The notes: generated from the sequence alone by a model not told the origin. A DNA stretch of 64,000 nt from Bacillota bacterium (GCA_023410595.1 JAEYPO010000009.1:248001-312000); one strand, 5' to 3'. Positions 33,258 through 42,643 are shown, counted from the stretch's first letter. Translations and numbers: made by a program.

Positions 33258-35387
33258 TTATTCTTCTTCATTGTGCTCTTTATGCGCGTCCTTGTTTCTG
33301 TCCTCGGGCAGCAGGCCCTTTCTCGTAAGATTGACCCTGCCCTGCTTGTCTATCTCAGTGACGCGCACCAGTATCTCGTCGCCTATGTTGACGACGTCCT
33401 CTACCTTCTTCACGTGCTCGTTGGCGAGCTTGGAGATGTGCACGAGGCCGTCCTTGCCGGGCGCGAGCTCGACAAACGCGCCGAAGTTCATTATGCGAAC
33501 CACCTTGCCTAAGTAAACGTTGCCAACCTCGACGTCCTTCACTATGGCGTCTATTGCGGCTTTCGCGCGCTCAGAGGCTTCCTTGTCGGGCGACGTTATG
33601 AATACTCTCCCATCGTCCTCCAAGTCTATCTTCACTCCCGTGTCGGCAATTATCTTGTTGATGACCTTGCCGCCCGAGCCTATGACCTCTCTTATCTTTT
33701 CTGGGTCAATAGAGAACTGCATTATCCGCGGGGCGTACTTGGAAAGGTCTTCCCTCGGCGCGGGCAGCACAGCGTTCATCTTATCGAGTATGAACAGCCT
33801 TGCGTCTTTCGCCTGAGCGAGCGCTCTTGTGAGTATCTCCTCGTTTATGCCCTTTATCTTTATATCCATCTGTATGGCGGTTATACCCTTTTCCGTGCCC
33901 GCCACCTTAAAGTCCATGTCCCCAAAGAAGTCCTCAAGGCCCTGTATGTCGGTAAGTATCGCTATGTTGCCCGTCGTATCGTCCTTGATGAGCCCCATCG
34001 CCGCGCCCGCAACCGGCGCCTTTATAGGCACGCCCGCATCCATAAGCGAAAGCGAGCTTGCGCACACGCTTGCCTGCGACGTAGAGCCGTTCGAGCTTAT
34101 GCACTCTGATACCGTCCTTATGGCGTAAGGAAAATCTATCTCGCTGGGCAGCACAGGCAGAAGCGCCCTCTCGGCGAGAGCTCCGTGTCCCACTTCTCTC
34201 CTGTTCGCGCTGCGAAGCGGCTTCGCTTCGCCCGTGGAATACGGAGGCATGTTGTAATGGTGCATGTAACGCTTAAAAGCATCGTCCGAAAGCCCTTCGA
34301 GCCTCTGCGCGTCGCTTATCGCGCCGAGCGTCGTCAGCGTCATCGCCTGCGTTTCCCCGCGCGTGAATACTGCGCTGCCGTGTGTGCGCGCAAACATACC
34401 GACTTCGCACCATATCGGCCGTATTTCGGTGAATTTCCTGCCGTCCGGACGGAGCTCATGGTTTATTATCCTGTCGCGTACTATCTCTTTCTTTATATCG
34501 TACAGCACGCTCTCGATATCATCTTCGGCTCCCGGATATTCCTCTGCAAAGTGCTCCTGCACGTCTAATAGCACTTCTTCGCTGCGCTCATCTCTTACTT
34601 TACGCTCGGTCGTATCTACGCTCCATCTTACCTTCTCGGATGCGTATTCACGTACGGCCGCTTCGAGCTCGGCAGGCACCTGTTTTACCACGTAAGGCGC
34701 TTTAGGTTTGCCCGCTTCTTCCACTATGTTTTCGATAAACGCTATTATCTTCTTTATCTCTTCATGTGCGAACAGTATTGCGTCCAGCATCTCTTTTTCG
34801 CTGATTTCGTTAGCGCCCGCCTCTACCATCATAACGGCGTCCTTTGTCCCTGAGACCGTTAATTCAAGCACGCTCTTTTCGCGCTGCGCCGAGTCCGGGT
34901 TGATTATATACTCTCCGTCGACCATACCGACCGCGACCGAAGCAGTGGGTCCTAAAAACGGTATGTCGGAAATGGAAAGCGCTATCGAAGAACCCAGCAT
35001 ACCGTACACTGCCGGAGGTATATCCGTATCAACGCTTATTACTGTGCATATTACCTGCACATCGTTGTAATAACCCTTGGGGAACAGCGGTCTAAGCGGC
35101 CTGTCTATAAGCCTGGCGGTAAGCACCGCCTTCTCGGAAGGCCTTCCCTCCCTCTTGATGAATCCGCCGGGTATCTTGCCTACCGAATACATCTTCTCTT
35201 CAAACTCAATGCTTAGCGGAAAAAAGTCCACACCTTCCCTCGGCTCCTTTGAAGCCGTCGCCGTAACGAGTACGGCTGTGTCTCCTGAGCGTACTATGCA
35301 ACTTCCGCCCGCCTGCTGAGCATACTTTCCTGTCTCCACCGTCAATGTCCTGCCGGCGATGTCCGTCTGAAATACTTTGTGTTCCAT
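33258..35387 (-). CDS. pnp: Polyribonucleotide nucleotidyltransferase (PNPase)
   Basis: A 709-residue 3'-to-5' exoribonuclease that uses phosphate to degrade RNA. Two RNase PH-type domains (about 10-230 and 310-540) flank a helical linker. A KH domain (IGSGGKVINKI near 565) and an S1 domain (VYLGKVVRIMNFGAFVEL near 625) follow, then a charged tail. Length is normal. It lies downstream of rpsO, the standard rpsO-pnp order, but with a terminator and a repeat element in the gap, so it may have its own promoter. Confidence 0.97.
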   Translation of the reverse strand: MEHKVFQTDIAGRTLTVETGKYAQQAGGSCIVRSGDTAVLVTATASKEPREGVDFFPLSIEFEEKMYSVGKIPGGFIKREGRPSEKAVLTARLIDRPLRPLFPKGYYNDVQVICTVISVDTDIPPAVYGMLGSSIALSISDIPFLGPTASVAVGMVDGEYIINPDSAQREKSVLELTVSGTKDAVMMVEAGANEISEKEMLDAILFAHEEIKKIIAFIENIVEEAGKPKAPYVVKQVPAELEAAVREYASEKVRWSVDTTERKVRDERSEEVLLDVQEHFAEEYPGAEDDIESVLYDIKKEIVRDRIINHELRPDGRKFTEIRPIWCEVGMFARTHGSAVFTRGETQAMTLTTLGAISDAQRLEGLSDDAFKRYMHHYNMPPYSTGEAKPLRSANRREVGHGALAERALLPVLPSEIDFPYAIRTVSECISSNGSTSQASVCASSLSLMDAGVPIKAPVAGAAMGLIKDDTTGNIAILTDIQGLEDFFGDMDFKVAGTEKGITAIQMDIKIKGINEEILTRALAQAKDARLFILDKMNAVLPAPREDLSKYAPRIMQFSIDPEKIREVIGSGGKVINKIIADTGVKIDLEDDGRVFITSPDKEASERAKAAIDAIVKDVEVGNVYLGKVVRIMNFGAFVELAPGKDGLVHISKLANEHVKKVEDVVNIGDEILVRVTEIDKQGRVNLTRKGLLPEDRNKDAHKEHNEEE

Positions 35388-35479
35388 TCTTTTTTATTCC
35401 TTCCTTACCTTACCTGATGGCGCGCACCCTTGCGCCCACCGTTATGCCTCTTACGGCGATACGCCGGCAGAGTTCGATT

Positions 35480-35513
35480 CCCCTAAAAGCCTTACGACCT
35501 GCAGGGGACCCCG
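35480..35513. repeat. Palindromic element copy in rpsO-pnp gap
   Basis: CCCCTAAAAGCCTTACGACC and then TGCAGGGGACCCCG match the reverse strand of the array unit, with one A replacing G in the loop. It lies downstream of the rpsO terminator, in the leader region of pnp. Confidence 0.7.
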
Positions 35514-35518
35514 ATAAA

Positions 35519-35544
35519 TAATAGAGCGGTCGCCCGCTCTATTA
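35519..35544 (-). terminator. Terminator of rpsO
   Basis: TAATAGAGCGG and CCGCTCTATTA form a perfect eleven-pair stem with a four-base loop. It starts nine bases after the rpsO stop; TTTAT follows. Confidence 0.85.
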
Positions 35545-35552
35545 AAAATCTT

Positions 35553-35816
35553 TTATTTTCTTAAGTTCAAGCTCTTAATAACTTCCCTATAACGCTCAAT
35601 GTCTTTCTTCTTAAGATAGTTTAGCAATCCTCTTCTTTTACCTACCATCTTAAGCAGCCCTCTCCTCGAATGATGATCCTTGTTGTGAATCTTCAAGTGT
35701 TCGTTAAGATGGTTTATTCTCTCCGTAAGAAGTGCAATCTGCACCTCGGGAGACCCTGTGTCGCCTTGGGTGACGGCAAACTTTTCGATGATTGCCGATT
35801 TTGTTTCCTTATCCAT
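35553..35816 (-). CDS. rpsO: Ribosomal protein S15
   Basis: An 87-residue S15, a primary 16S rRNA-binding protein of the small subunit. GDTGSPEVQIALLTERI and HNKDHHSRRGLLKMVGKRR are the family core. The start is ATG 35816: the upstream in-frame ATG 35828 is followed by GGAGG, which is the ribosome site for the second ATG. Confidence 0.97.
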   Translation of the reverse strand: MDKETKSAIIEKFAVTQGDTGSPEVQIALLTERINHLNEHLKIHNKDHHSRRGLLKMVGKRRGLLNYLKKKDIERYREVIKSLNLRK

Positions 35817-36071
35817 TTTTTCCTCCATGTTTTATATCCCCGTAAACATAGTAAAGCGTCGGATAATCGCTAAACAACGTATGCGGTTAAGATTCAAAAA
35901 ACATAATAGCACATGCTCTTTCGTTTGTAAACAATTCCTTTGAACGTGTTTTATAGCGAAAAAGCCTTCTGTTTTTTACTTCCCTAAAACTTCTCTGCTT
36001 TTATTATTGCTCGGCGCCAAGTTGTTTTATACAATGTTCTGAATATAAATCCACATTTCCATAAAATAAAA

Positions 36072-36112
36072 ACCATATTGAATATGGTATTCGCTAACTG
36101 AAGTGATATAAT
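36072..36112 (+). promoter_or_regulatory. rnf promoter with operator palindrome
   Basis: TATAAT at 36107-36112 is a good -10 box. The perfect inverted repeat ACCATATT-G-AATATGGT (36072-36088) covers the place where the -35 box should be, and no consensus -35 is seen. That layout suggests control by a DNA-binding protein. rnfC starts 58 bases downstream. Confidence 0.55.
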
Positions 36113-36169
36113 ACTAGATTGAGTAACGAAAAGCAAATAGTTTCTACAAAATTATATAAAGGAGGAAGT

Positions 36170-37498
36170 ATGGCAGGAAGACTATCATTCAAGGGCGGCG
36201 TGCATCCACTTGGCAGCATACATCACGGCAAGCGATTAACGCAGGACCGCCCGATCCAGGCGTGCAGCGTGCCTGAAGAGGTCGTGATACCGCTTTCCCA
36301 GCACACGGGTGCTCCTTCCAGGCCTGTCGTCTCTCCGGGGGACCGAGTCGACTTAGGCCAGCTTATTGCACAGGCAGAAGGTTTTGTCAGCGTTCCTTGC
36401 TATTCCAGCGTTTCCGGAACAGTAAAGGAAATAGCGCCGCGTCCTCATATCTCGGGCGTGATGTCACAGTCAATAGTCATCACGAACGACTATGAAGACA
36501 GGCTCTCAAAAGACATAGCGGGCAAAGGGTCTTTGGAAAGCCTTTCGGCGAAACAAATTACAGACATAATAAAGGACGCGGGCATCGTAGGGCTTGGCGG
36601 CGCGGCGTTCCCGACGCATGTAAAGCTCTCTCCTCCGCCCGAAAAGAAAATTGATACTATAATAATAAACGGCGCGGAATGCGAGCCTTACCTTACCGCC
36701 GATCATCGCATAATGCTTGAGCACCCAGACAAGGTCGTAGCCGGGGTGAAAGCGGTTATTAAGGCGCTCGGCGTAACTAACGCCGTCATCGCGATAGAAG
36801 AAAACAAAAAGGACGCCATAGCCACAATAGGCAAAGCGGCAAGCGGCGTAAATGTCGCTACATTAAAGGTCAAATATCCGCAGGGCGCCGAAAAGCAGCT
36901 CATCTATGCGGTGACGAAGCGCCGCGTACCGTCGGGCAAGCTGCCTATGGACGTCGGCGTCGTCGTTATTAACGCGGGCACGGCATATCAGATAGCGCTG
37001 TCTATAGAGACAGGTATGCCGCTAATTGAGCGTGTAGTGACGGTAACCGGCAGCGTAAAGCAGCCCTCCAACTTCCTTGTGCGGATAGGCACGCCTCTGT
37101 CTTATGTGATAGAGCAGGCGGGCGGGTTTGCCGGAGATATAGAAAAAGTCATCGCGGGCGGCCCCATGATGGGCATAGCGCAAAGCAATCTAAACGCTCC
37201 CGTTATGAAGGGCACGTCGGGCATACTCGTATTAAGCAGTGCAGAGGCCCGCATGATGGAGGAAACAGCGTGCATTTACTGCGGACGGTGCGTCGACGTT
37301 TGCCCCATGGGCTTAGAACCATATCTTTTGAACAACTATGCCGCCAAGGGCGATTTTGAAGCAGCGGAGAAAGCGCACGTTATGGACTGCATGGAATGCG
37401 GCGGCTGTTCTTACATCTGCCCTGCGGGCAGGTATATAACGCAGCGTATTAAGCTCGCGAAGTCCGAGATAGTGAAGAGACGCAAAGCTGCGAAATGA
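36170..37498 (+). CDS. rnfC: Rnf complex subunit C
   Basis: A 442-residue peripheral subunit of the Rnf ferredoxin:NAD+ oxidoreductase. It carries an FMN/NAD-binding part (VGLGGAAFPTHVK, INGAECEPYLTADHR) and two 4Fe-4S motifs near the C-terminus: CIYCGRCVDVCP and CMECGGCSYICP. It is thought to be the site of NAD+ reduction. ATG 36170 follows AAGGAGGAAGT; the gene opens the rnfCDGEAB operon in the usual clostridial order. Confidence 0.97.
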   Translation: MAGRLSFKGGVHPLGSIHHGKRLTQDRPIQACSVPEEVVIPLSQHTGAPSRPVVSPGDRVDLGQLIAQAEGFVSVPCYSSVSGTVKEIAPRPHISGVMSQSIVITNDYEDRLSKDIAGKGSLESLSAKQITDIIKDAGIVGLGGAAFPTHVKLSPPPEKKIDTIIINGAECEPYLTADHRIMLEHPDKVVAGVKAVIKALGVTNAVIAIEENKKDAIATIGKAASGVNVATLKVKYPQGAEKQLIYAVTKRRVPSGKLPMDVGVVVINAGTAYQIALSIETGMPLIERVVTVTGSVKQPSNFLVRIGTPLSYVIEQAGGFAGDIEKVIAGGPMMGIAQSNLNAPVMKGTSGILVLSSAEARMMEETACIYCGRCVDVCPMGLEPYLLNNYAAKGDFEAAEKAHVMDCMECGGCSYICPAGRYITQRIKLAKSEIVKRRKAAK

Positions 37499-37526
37499 CG
37501 CGTTGATTTTTTAGGGAGGGGTAAAT

Positions 37527-38474
37527 ATGGATAAATTCACATTGTCTGCGTCGCCTCATGTCCGGTCTGCTCAGTCAACAAGGCGCATAATGACAGATGT
37601 TCTCATCGCACTTTTGCCTGCGACAGCCTGCGGCGTATACTTTTTCGGACTGAACGCGTTGCTGGTCATTTTCATTTCCGTGGCGGCTGCCATAGGTACG
37701 GAAGCGCTGATACAATTGGCGATGAAAAAGAAGGTAACAATAGCGGACGGCAGCGCCGCAGTAACGGGATTGCTGCTCGCGCTCACATTACCGCCGCTTC
37801 TGCCCGGGGATTTCTATATCCCGCTTTTCGGCTCGGTGTTCGCGATAGCGATAGCGAAGCAGTGCTTCGGGGGCCTCGGATACAACTTTATAAACCCCGC
37901 GCTCGCCGCGCGTGCGTTTTTGCTTGTATCCTGGCCGACGGCAATGACCACCTGGACGATGCCGCTCTCCGCCATATCTTCGGCGACGCCGCTCGCGGCG
38001 CTCAAATATGGAGGAGAAGGGGTTGTGTTAAGCCCGTATCTTGACATGTTACTCGGCAACGTCGGCGGCTCGATAGGCGAGACGAGCGCTCTCGCGCTTT
38101 TGATAGGAGCTGTCTACCTGCTGGTCCGCAATATCATAAATTGGAGAATACCTGTCGTATACATCGGCACTGTAGCGCTGTTTACGTGGGTTGCGGGCCC
38201 CGGCGGCCTGTTTGCAGGCGACGCGCTTTACCATGTGCTCGCGGGCGGGCTTATACTCGGCGCGTTCTATATGGCGACCGACTATACGACGTCGCCGATG
38301 ACGAACAAGGGGCGCGTTATATTCGCGGCCGGGTGCGGCATACTTACAAGCGTCATACGCCTGTGGGGCGGTTACCCGGAGGGCGTGTGCTACGCAATAC
38401 TCATCATGAACCTTGCGGTGCCGCTCATAGACAGGAAGTTCCGTCCAAGGGTATTCGGAGGTGCTGTGAAATGA
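37527..38474 (+). CDS. rnfD: Rnf complex subunit D
   Basis: A 315-residue membrane subunit with about nine helices. It binds FMN covalently through a threonine; the SSATPLAAL stretch (about residue 155) is the likely attachment motif. TDYTTSPMTNKGR near the C-terminal part is also a family mark. GGGAGGGG precedes the ATG. The stop overlaps the start of rnfG in an ATGA. Confidence 0.96.
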   Translation: MDKFTLSASPHVRSAQSTRRIMTDVLIALLPATACGVYFFGLNALLVIFISVAAAIGTEALIQLAMKKKVTIADGSAAVTGLLLALTLPPLLPGDFYIPLFGSVFAIAIAKQCFGGLGYNFINPALAARAFLLVSWPTAMTTWTMPLSAISSATPLAALKYGGEGVVLSPYLDMLLGNVGGSIGETSALALLIGAVYLLVRNIINWRIPVVYIGTVALFTWVAGPGGLFAGDALYHVLAGGLILGAFYMATDYTTSPMTNKGRVIFAAGCGILTSVIRLWGGYPEGVCYAILIMNLAVPLIDRKFRPRVFGGAVK

Positions 38475-39040
38475 AGAACATAGCCAGCATTACGCTGAAA
38501 CTGTTTGTTATAACCATTGTCGCCGCGGCGCTGCTCGGCCTCGTTTATTCAGTAACAAAAGAGCCTATAGCGCAGCAGGTGGAAAAAGCGGCTACGGAGG
38601 CCCGTCTCGCCGCGTTCCCCGAGGCCAAAAACTTTGAAGATACAAAAGCAGAGATACCCGATGAATATAGCATCATCAAAAGCGCTTATAGCGCGCTCGA
38701 TTCGGGCGGCAACGCCCTGGGCGTCGTATTCGGCATAACGACAAAGGGCTTTAACTCAGGCCTTAACATTACTGTCGGTATCGGTGCGGATGGTACAATA
38801 AAGGGCGTTATAATTGGAGACAACAACGAAACGCAGGGCATAGGCAAAAAGGCAGCCGACCCCGAATTCCGCGATCAGTTTATCGACAAGCCGTACGACA
38901 GCCCGCTGAAAGTCGTTAAAGCGGCGTCCGGCGATTACGACATACAGGCGATAACCGGTGCGACGGTAACGTCCAAGGCTGTCACGAATGCCGTCAATAC
39001 GGCTGTTGAGTTCTATAAACAGCTCGGAGGTGCGAAATGA
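38471..39040 (+). CDS. rnfG: Rnf complex subunit G
   Basis: A 189-residue subunit with one N-terminal membrane helix (about 8-28) and a domain outside the membrane. The covalent FMN site is AITGATVTSKAV (about 160-171, Thr in SGAT-like motif). ATG 38471 lies inside the rnfD stop, with GGAGGTGC upstream. It overlaps rnfE by four bases. Confidence 0.96.
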   Translation: MKNIASITLKLFVITIVAAALLGLVYSVTKEPIAQQVEKAATEARLAAFPEAKNFEDTKAEIPDEYSIIKSAYSALDSGGNALGVVFGITTKGFNSGLNITVGIGADGTIKGVIIGDNNETQGIGKKAADPEFRDQFIDKPYDSPLKVVKAASGDYDIQAITGATVTSKAVTNAVNTAVEFYKQLGGAK

Positions 39041-39651
39041 AAACAAAACCGATGGCCATACTAAAGAACGGGATATTCACTGAAAACCCGACGTTCCGCA
39101 TCATGGTAGGCATGTGCCCTACGCTTGCCATATCCATAGCGGTCGTCGACGGCATAGGCATGGGGCTTGCGGCAACGTTCGTGCTAATAGGGTCGAATAT
39201 CATTACATCCGCGCTGCGCAATTTCATACCCGACAAGGTAAGGATACCGGCGTTCGTGCTCATAATAGCGACGTTTGTCACAATAGTGCAGCTGCTATTA
39301 AAAGGCTTTGTGCCCGCGCTCGATAAATCGCTCGGGCTCTATATACCGCTCATAGTCGTCAACTGCATCATCATAGCGAGGGCGGAAGCGTTCGCGTACA
39401 AGAACACCGTGATGGCGTCGCTGTTCGACGGCATAGGCATGGGCATAGGCTTTACGCTGGCGCTTACGCTTTTAGCCACGATCCGCGAGGTGCTGGGTAA
39501 AGGCTCGTTCGCGGGGATGTTTCTTATAGGCAAGGACTTTCAGGCGATAGGATATCTTGCGATACAGCCGGGCGGGTTTATAACGCTGGGGCTGCTGCTG
39601 GGGCTTATTAACTGGCTGTCTTTAAGAAAGCAGAAGAAAGGAGCGCGCTAA
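39037..39651 (+). CDS. rnfE: Rnf complex subunit E
   Basis: A 204-residue integral membrane subunit with six helices, paralogous to RnfA. LKNGIFTENPTFRIMVGMCP opens the protein, and the NCIIIARAEAFA segment is where the conserved membrane cysteine sits that helps form the shared Fe-S centre with RnfA. Overlaps rnfG by four bases. Confidence 0.96.
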   Translation: MKTKPMAILKNGIFTENPTFRIMVGMCPTLAISIAVVDGIGMGLAATFVLIGSNIITSALRNFIPDKVRIPAFVLIIATFVTIVQLLLKGFVPALDKSLGLYIPLIVVNCIIIARAEAFAYKNTVMASLFDGIGMGIGFTLALTLLATIREVLGKGSFAGMFLIGKDFQAIGYLAIQPGGFITLGLLLGLINWLSLRKQKKGAR

Positions 39652-39654
39652 GCC

Positions 39655-40239
39655 ATGGAAGGATTTTCACGCATACTGCTTATACTCGTAAGCACGATAC
39701 TCGTAAACAATTTCGTGCTGTACAAGATACTCGGCATCTGCCCGTTCATAGGCGTATCGAAGAGGGTCGAGACTGCGATTGGCATGGGCCTTGCGGTCAC
39801 GTTCGTAATGGGGCTCGCCTCCGTCATATCGTGGCTTGTGCAGTACTATATACTTAATCCTCTCGAACTTGGCTATTTGCAGACGATAGCGTTCATACTC
39901 GTTATAGCGGCGCTCGTACAGCTCGTGGAGATGATGCTTCAGAAGAGCATACCCGCGCTGTATAAGGCGCTCGGCATATACCTGCCGCTCATAACGACGA
40001 ACTGCGCGGTATTAGGCGTCGCGATAATCAACATAAACGAGAACTATACGCTGGTAGAATCGCTTTTTAACGGCGTGGGCGGAGCGCTCGGCTTCCTCGT
40101 AGCCATAGTGCTGTTTGCGGGCATACGGGAAAGGATGGAGTTCGCTCCCATACCCGAGCCTTTAAAAGACTTCCCTATTGCCCTTATTTCATCCGGGCTT
40201 ATGGCGACGGCGTTTCTTGGATTTCAGGGGCTCATTTAG
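39655..40239 (+). CDS. rnfA: Rnf complex subunit A
   Basis: A 194-residue six-helix membrane subunit. NNFVLYKILGICPFIGVSKR and ITTNCAVLGVAI hold the conserved cysteines. RnfA and RnfE face opposite ways in the membrane and form the electron channel. It starts three bases after rnfE, with GAAAGGAG upstream. Confidence 0.96.
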   Translation: MEGFSRILLILVSTILVNNFVLYKILGICPFIGVSKRVETAIGMGLAVTFVMGLASVISWLVQYYILNPLELGYLQTIAFILVIAALVQLVEMMLQKSIPALYKALGIYLPLITTNCAVLGVAIININENYTLVESLFNGVGGALGFLVAIVLFAGIRERMEFAPIPEPLKDFPIALISSGLMATAFLGFQGLI

Positions 40240-40257
40240 TCAGAAAGGAAATTACTT

Positions 40258-41082
40258 ATGTTAAACGATATTATATGGCCGGTCATCGCACTGGGCGCTA
40301 TGGGGCTGGTCCTCGGGCTCGGGCTCGGTATAGCCGCCAAGGTGTTCGCCGTAAAAATTGACCCGAGAGTGGAACAGATAAGGGGATTCCTGCCGGGTGC
40401 AAACTGCGGCGGCTGCGGGTTTCCGGGCTGCGACGGCTTTGCGAAGGCTCTCGCCGCCGGCGAAGCGGCTCCATCCGCATGCGTCGTCGTATCCGCCGAC
40501 AACCTTAAGGCTATAGCCGACGTGCTTGGCGTAAACGCGGAAGCGGGCGTAAAGAAAGTAGCGCGCGTACTCTGCCGCGGCGACTCAACGAACGTTATTT
40601 CCAAATACAATTACAACGGCATACCCGACTGCCGTGCGGCGGCCGCGCTCGCGGGCGGTCCTTCGTCCTGCCGGTACGGCTGCTTAGGGCAGCTTACGTG
40701 CGCTAAAGCCTGCCCGTTCGGCGCGATACACCGCAGCGAAAACGGCATAGCGGAAATAGACGAGGAAATATGCACGGGCTGCGGAAACTGCGTCGCCATC
40801 TGCCCGAAAAGCAGCATCGCGCTTGTTCCAAAAGATCAGATTGTGTACGTGCGCTGCCACGCTCATGAAAAGGGCAAGGCCGTATCCGTCAACTGCAAGG
40901 CGGGATGCATAGCGTGCGGCCTGTGCGTAAAGAAATGCCCCGAGCACGCCATCACAATGGTGGATAATATACCGGTGATAGATTACGACAAGTGCACGCA
41001 CTGCGGAACGTGCGTCGCAGCCTGCCCAAAAGGCGTCATCGCGGGCAATCCGGCTCAAGAAGCGGAAGCCGCGAACGGATAA
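40258..41082 (+). CDS. rnfB: Rnf complex subunit B
   Basis: A 274-residue ferredoxin-type subunit that takes electrons from reduced ferredoxin. An N-terminal membrane helix (about 5-28) is followed by the special GANCGGCGFPGC cluster motif and several ferredoxin-type motifs (CTGCGNCVAICP, CIACGLCVKKCP, CTHCGTCVAACP). It ends the operon; a strong terminator follows. Confidence 0.97.
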   Translation: MLNDIIWPVIALGAMGLVLGLGLGIAAKVFAVKIDPRVEQIRGFLPGANCGGCGFPGCDGFAKALAAGEAAPSACVVVSADNLKAIADVLGVNAEAGVKKVARVLCRGDSTNVISKYNYNGIPDCRAAAALAGGPSSCRYGCLGQLTCAKACPFGAIHRSENGIAEIDEEICTGCGNCVAICPKSSIALVPKDQIVYVRCHAHEKGKAVSVNCKAGCIACGLCVKKCPEHAITMVDNIPVIDYDKCTHCGTCVAACPKGVIAGNPAQEAEAANG

Positions 41083-41090
41083 TGATTATG

Positions 41091-41120
41091 AAGGCAGCGT
41101 ACACACGCTGCCTTTTAAAA
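41091..41120 (+). terminator. Terminator of the rnf operon
   Basis: AAGGCAGCGT-ACAC-ACGCTGCCTT is a perfect ten-pair hairpin followed by TTAAAA, nine bases after the rnfB stop. The weak T run may allow some read-through into maf. Confidence 0.8.
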
Positions 41121-41140
41121 TATAAATATTAAAGGTGAAT

Positions 41141-41704
41141 ATGGCAAAGAAACGAATAATACTCGCGTCCGGTTCGCCCCGGCGCAAAGAGCTGCTCTAC
41201 TATATTACCGATGATTTTACCGTAGTACCCAGCAACCTTGAGGAAACAGCGCAAGGGACGCCCGAGCAGCAGACGCTCAAGCTTGCAAAGGACAAGGCCA
41301 TGGACGTCGCTTCGTCTTACCCTGACGCTGTCGTGATAGGCGCCGACACGCTCGTCGCTATAGATGGAAACGTTCTCGGCAAACCGAAGGACAGGAATGA
41401 GGCGGCCGCTATGCTCCGCATACTCTCGGGCAGGACGCATATGGTCTATACGGGCGTGGCCATAGTAAACGGCGCAGACATAATCACCGAGTGCGTCACA
41501 ACGGAAGTCACGTTCGTAGACATGACGGAAGACGAGATAGCGGCATATATCGAAACGGGCGAGCCTATGGACAAGGCGGGCGCGTACGGAATACAGGGGT
41601 ACTGCGGCAAATTCATACGGCGCATAGACGGCTGCTATTTCAACGTGATGGGACTGCCGCAGAACACGGTATACAACATGCTCAAAAGCACGGGCGCGCT
41701 ATGA
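41141..41704 (+). CDS. maf: Maf-type nucleoside triphosphate pyrophosphatase
   Basis: A 187-residue house-cleaning enzyme that hydrolyses non-canonical nucleotides such as dTTP/UTP-type substrates. Hallmarks are ILASGSPRRKELL (8-20), GADTLVAIDG and DKAGAYGIQG. ATG 41141 follows AAAGGTG. It lies between the rnf terminator and its own terminator. Confidence 0.95.
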   Translation: MAKKRIILASGSPRRKELLYYITDDFTVVPSNLEETAQGTPEQQTLKLAKDKAMDVASSYPDAVVIGADTLVAIDGNVLGKPKDRNEAAAMLRILSGRTHMVYTGVAIVNGADIITECVTTEVTFVDMTEDEIAAYIETGEPMDKAGAYGIQGYCGKFIRRIDGCYFNVMGLPQNTVYNMLKSTGAL

Positions 41705-41738
41705 TTGGCGACGTCCCTGCTGTCGGGCTACTTTCAAA

Positions 41739-41782
41739 ATGGCTCCCCTTACAGGAGCTTAAACCGCAGGCGTCTGAAGGGT
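41739..41782. repeat. Second repeat family, simple copy
   Basis: ATGGCTCCCCTT-ACAGG-AGCTTAAACCGCAGGCGTC and TGAAGGGT. CCCTT-A-CAG pairs with CTG-A-AGGG at the ends. The outer parts match 21238-21320, where 40 further bases are present inside. Confidence 0.6.
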
Positions 41783-41811
41783 CTGGGGGCGCCGTTTAAA
41801 ACAGTATAAAA

Positions 41812-41843
41812 GCAGCGGCCGACATACTCCGCCGCTGTTTTTT
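41812..41843 (+). terminator. Terminator after maf
   Basis: CAGCGGC and GCCGCTG enclose an eleven-base loop, followed by TTTTTTC. It lies about 110 bases after maf and overlaps the end of the convergent acyltransferase gene. Confidence 0.75.
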
Positions 41844-42433
41844 CATAGTCTGTAATTATCTATCTCCTGCTGAGTTATTATCTGAGTTAAGTCAGCTCTG
41901 AGCGGAACGTGCCGCTTATGCAGGTTCCATACCGGTGAACGGAGAAAGTTGCCATGCATGCTGAGCACTACCACCGGCACTTTCAACATCCTTGCCAGTT
42001 TGCCCAGCGAGGCGGGCAGGCACGCGTTCGTCCCAATAAGAGAGTAACGGGCTTCCGGATATATAACGAGTATGTCTTTTCGGTCTATCACCCGCTTTAA
42101 ATGCCTCACCAGCAGCACGTCGTTCGTAAATTTGCGCTTGCAGATGCAGCCCACGTTGCGCAGCAGCTTTTCACGTCCTATAAACCCGTCTATGGCAACG
42201 ACGTAATTTGCCCTGTGCGGAAATATACATGCGGTCGTAACCATGAAATCGATGAAGGACTTATGGGTGCAGAGCAGCAGATACGGAGGCTTTAAGCCTT
42301 TCATGCCCGTTCTGTTTATCTTCAGCCTGTTCTTCCAGACCATTGGGAAGCTGAGTAGCCATGTCAGCACCTTAAGATAGCCTTTTTGTCTTTTCGGCGG
42401 CTTTTTCATATCGAATCGCATGATGTCCTGCAT
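41843..42433 (-). CDS. 1-acyl-glycerol-3-phosphate acyltransferase-like protein
   Basis: A 196-residue PlsC-family acyltransferase. The catalytic H(X4)D is HKSFID in LLLCTHKSFID, and the second block is the VIYPEAR segment, in place of the usual FPEG-type motif. IGREKLLRNVG matches the spacing between them. It may acylate lysophospholipid or a related alcohol. ATG 42433 follows GAGGTGAC. Confidence 0.85.
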   Translation of the reverse strand: MQDIMRFDMKKPPKRQKGYLKVLTWLLSFPMVWKNRLKINRTGMKGLKPPYLLLCTHKSFIDFMVTTACIFPHRANYVVAIDGFIGREKLLRNVGCICKRKFTNDVLLVRHLKRVIDRKDILVIYPEARYSLIGTNACLPASLGKLARMLKVPVVVLSMHGNFLRSPVWNLHKRHVPLRADLTQIITQQEIDNYRL

Positions 42434-42530
42434 TTTGTCACCTCACGCTATTATGCGTTTCATTATATCATATATCCTCCTGTAACAAACACAGACTAAA
42501 TGAATAAAAAACTAAAACCGAATATAAACA

Positions 42531-42617
42531 TGCCCTTCACCTGGACTCTGCCAGTGAAGGGCAAACGTTAATTCATAACATCGGATTGAGCAGCGCTGGA
42601 TCTCTCCTGGCGCTGCT
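42531..42617 (-). terminator. Two hairpins downstream of AraC gene
   Basis: TGCCCTTCAC-CTGG and CCAG-TGAAGGGCA (42531-42563) form a long stem, followed on the reverse strand by TGTTTATATT. A second stem, AGCAGCGC and GCGCTGCT, lies at 42588-42617. Either could end the leftward AraC transcript. Confidence 0.5.
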
Positions 42618-42643
42618 TTATATCGTAGCCGTTGAATTGCCTG

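Noticed and set aside
35470..35482. GAGTTCGATTCCC, which resembles a tRNA T-arm
   Set aside because: No acceptor, D or anticodon stems fit around it; it lies next to a palindromic repeat, and no tRNA can be drawn.
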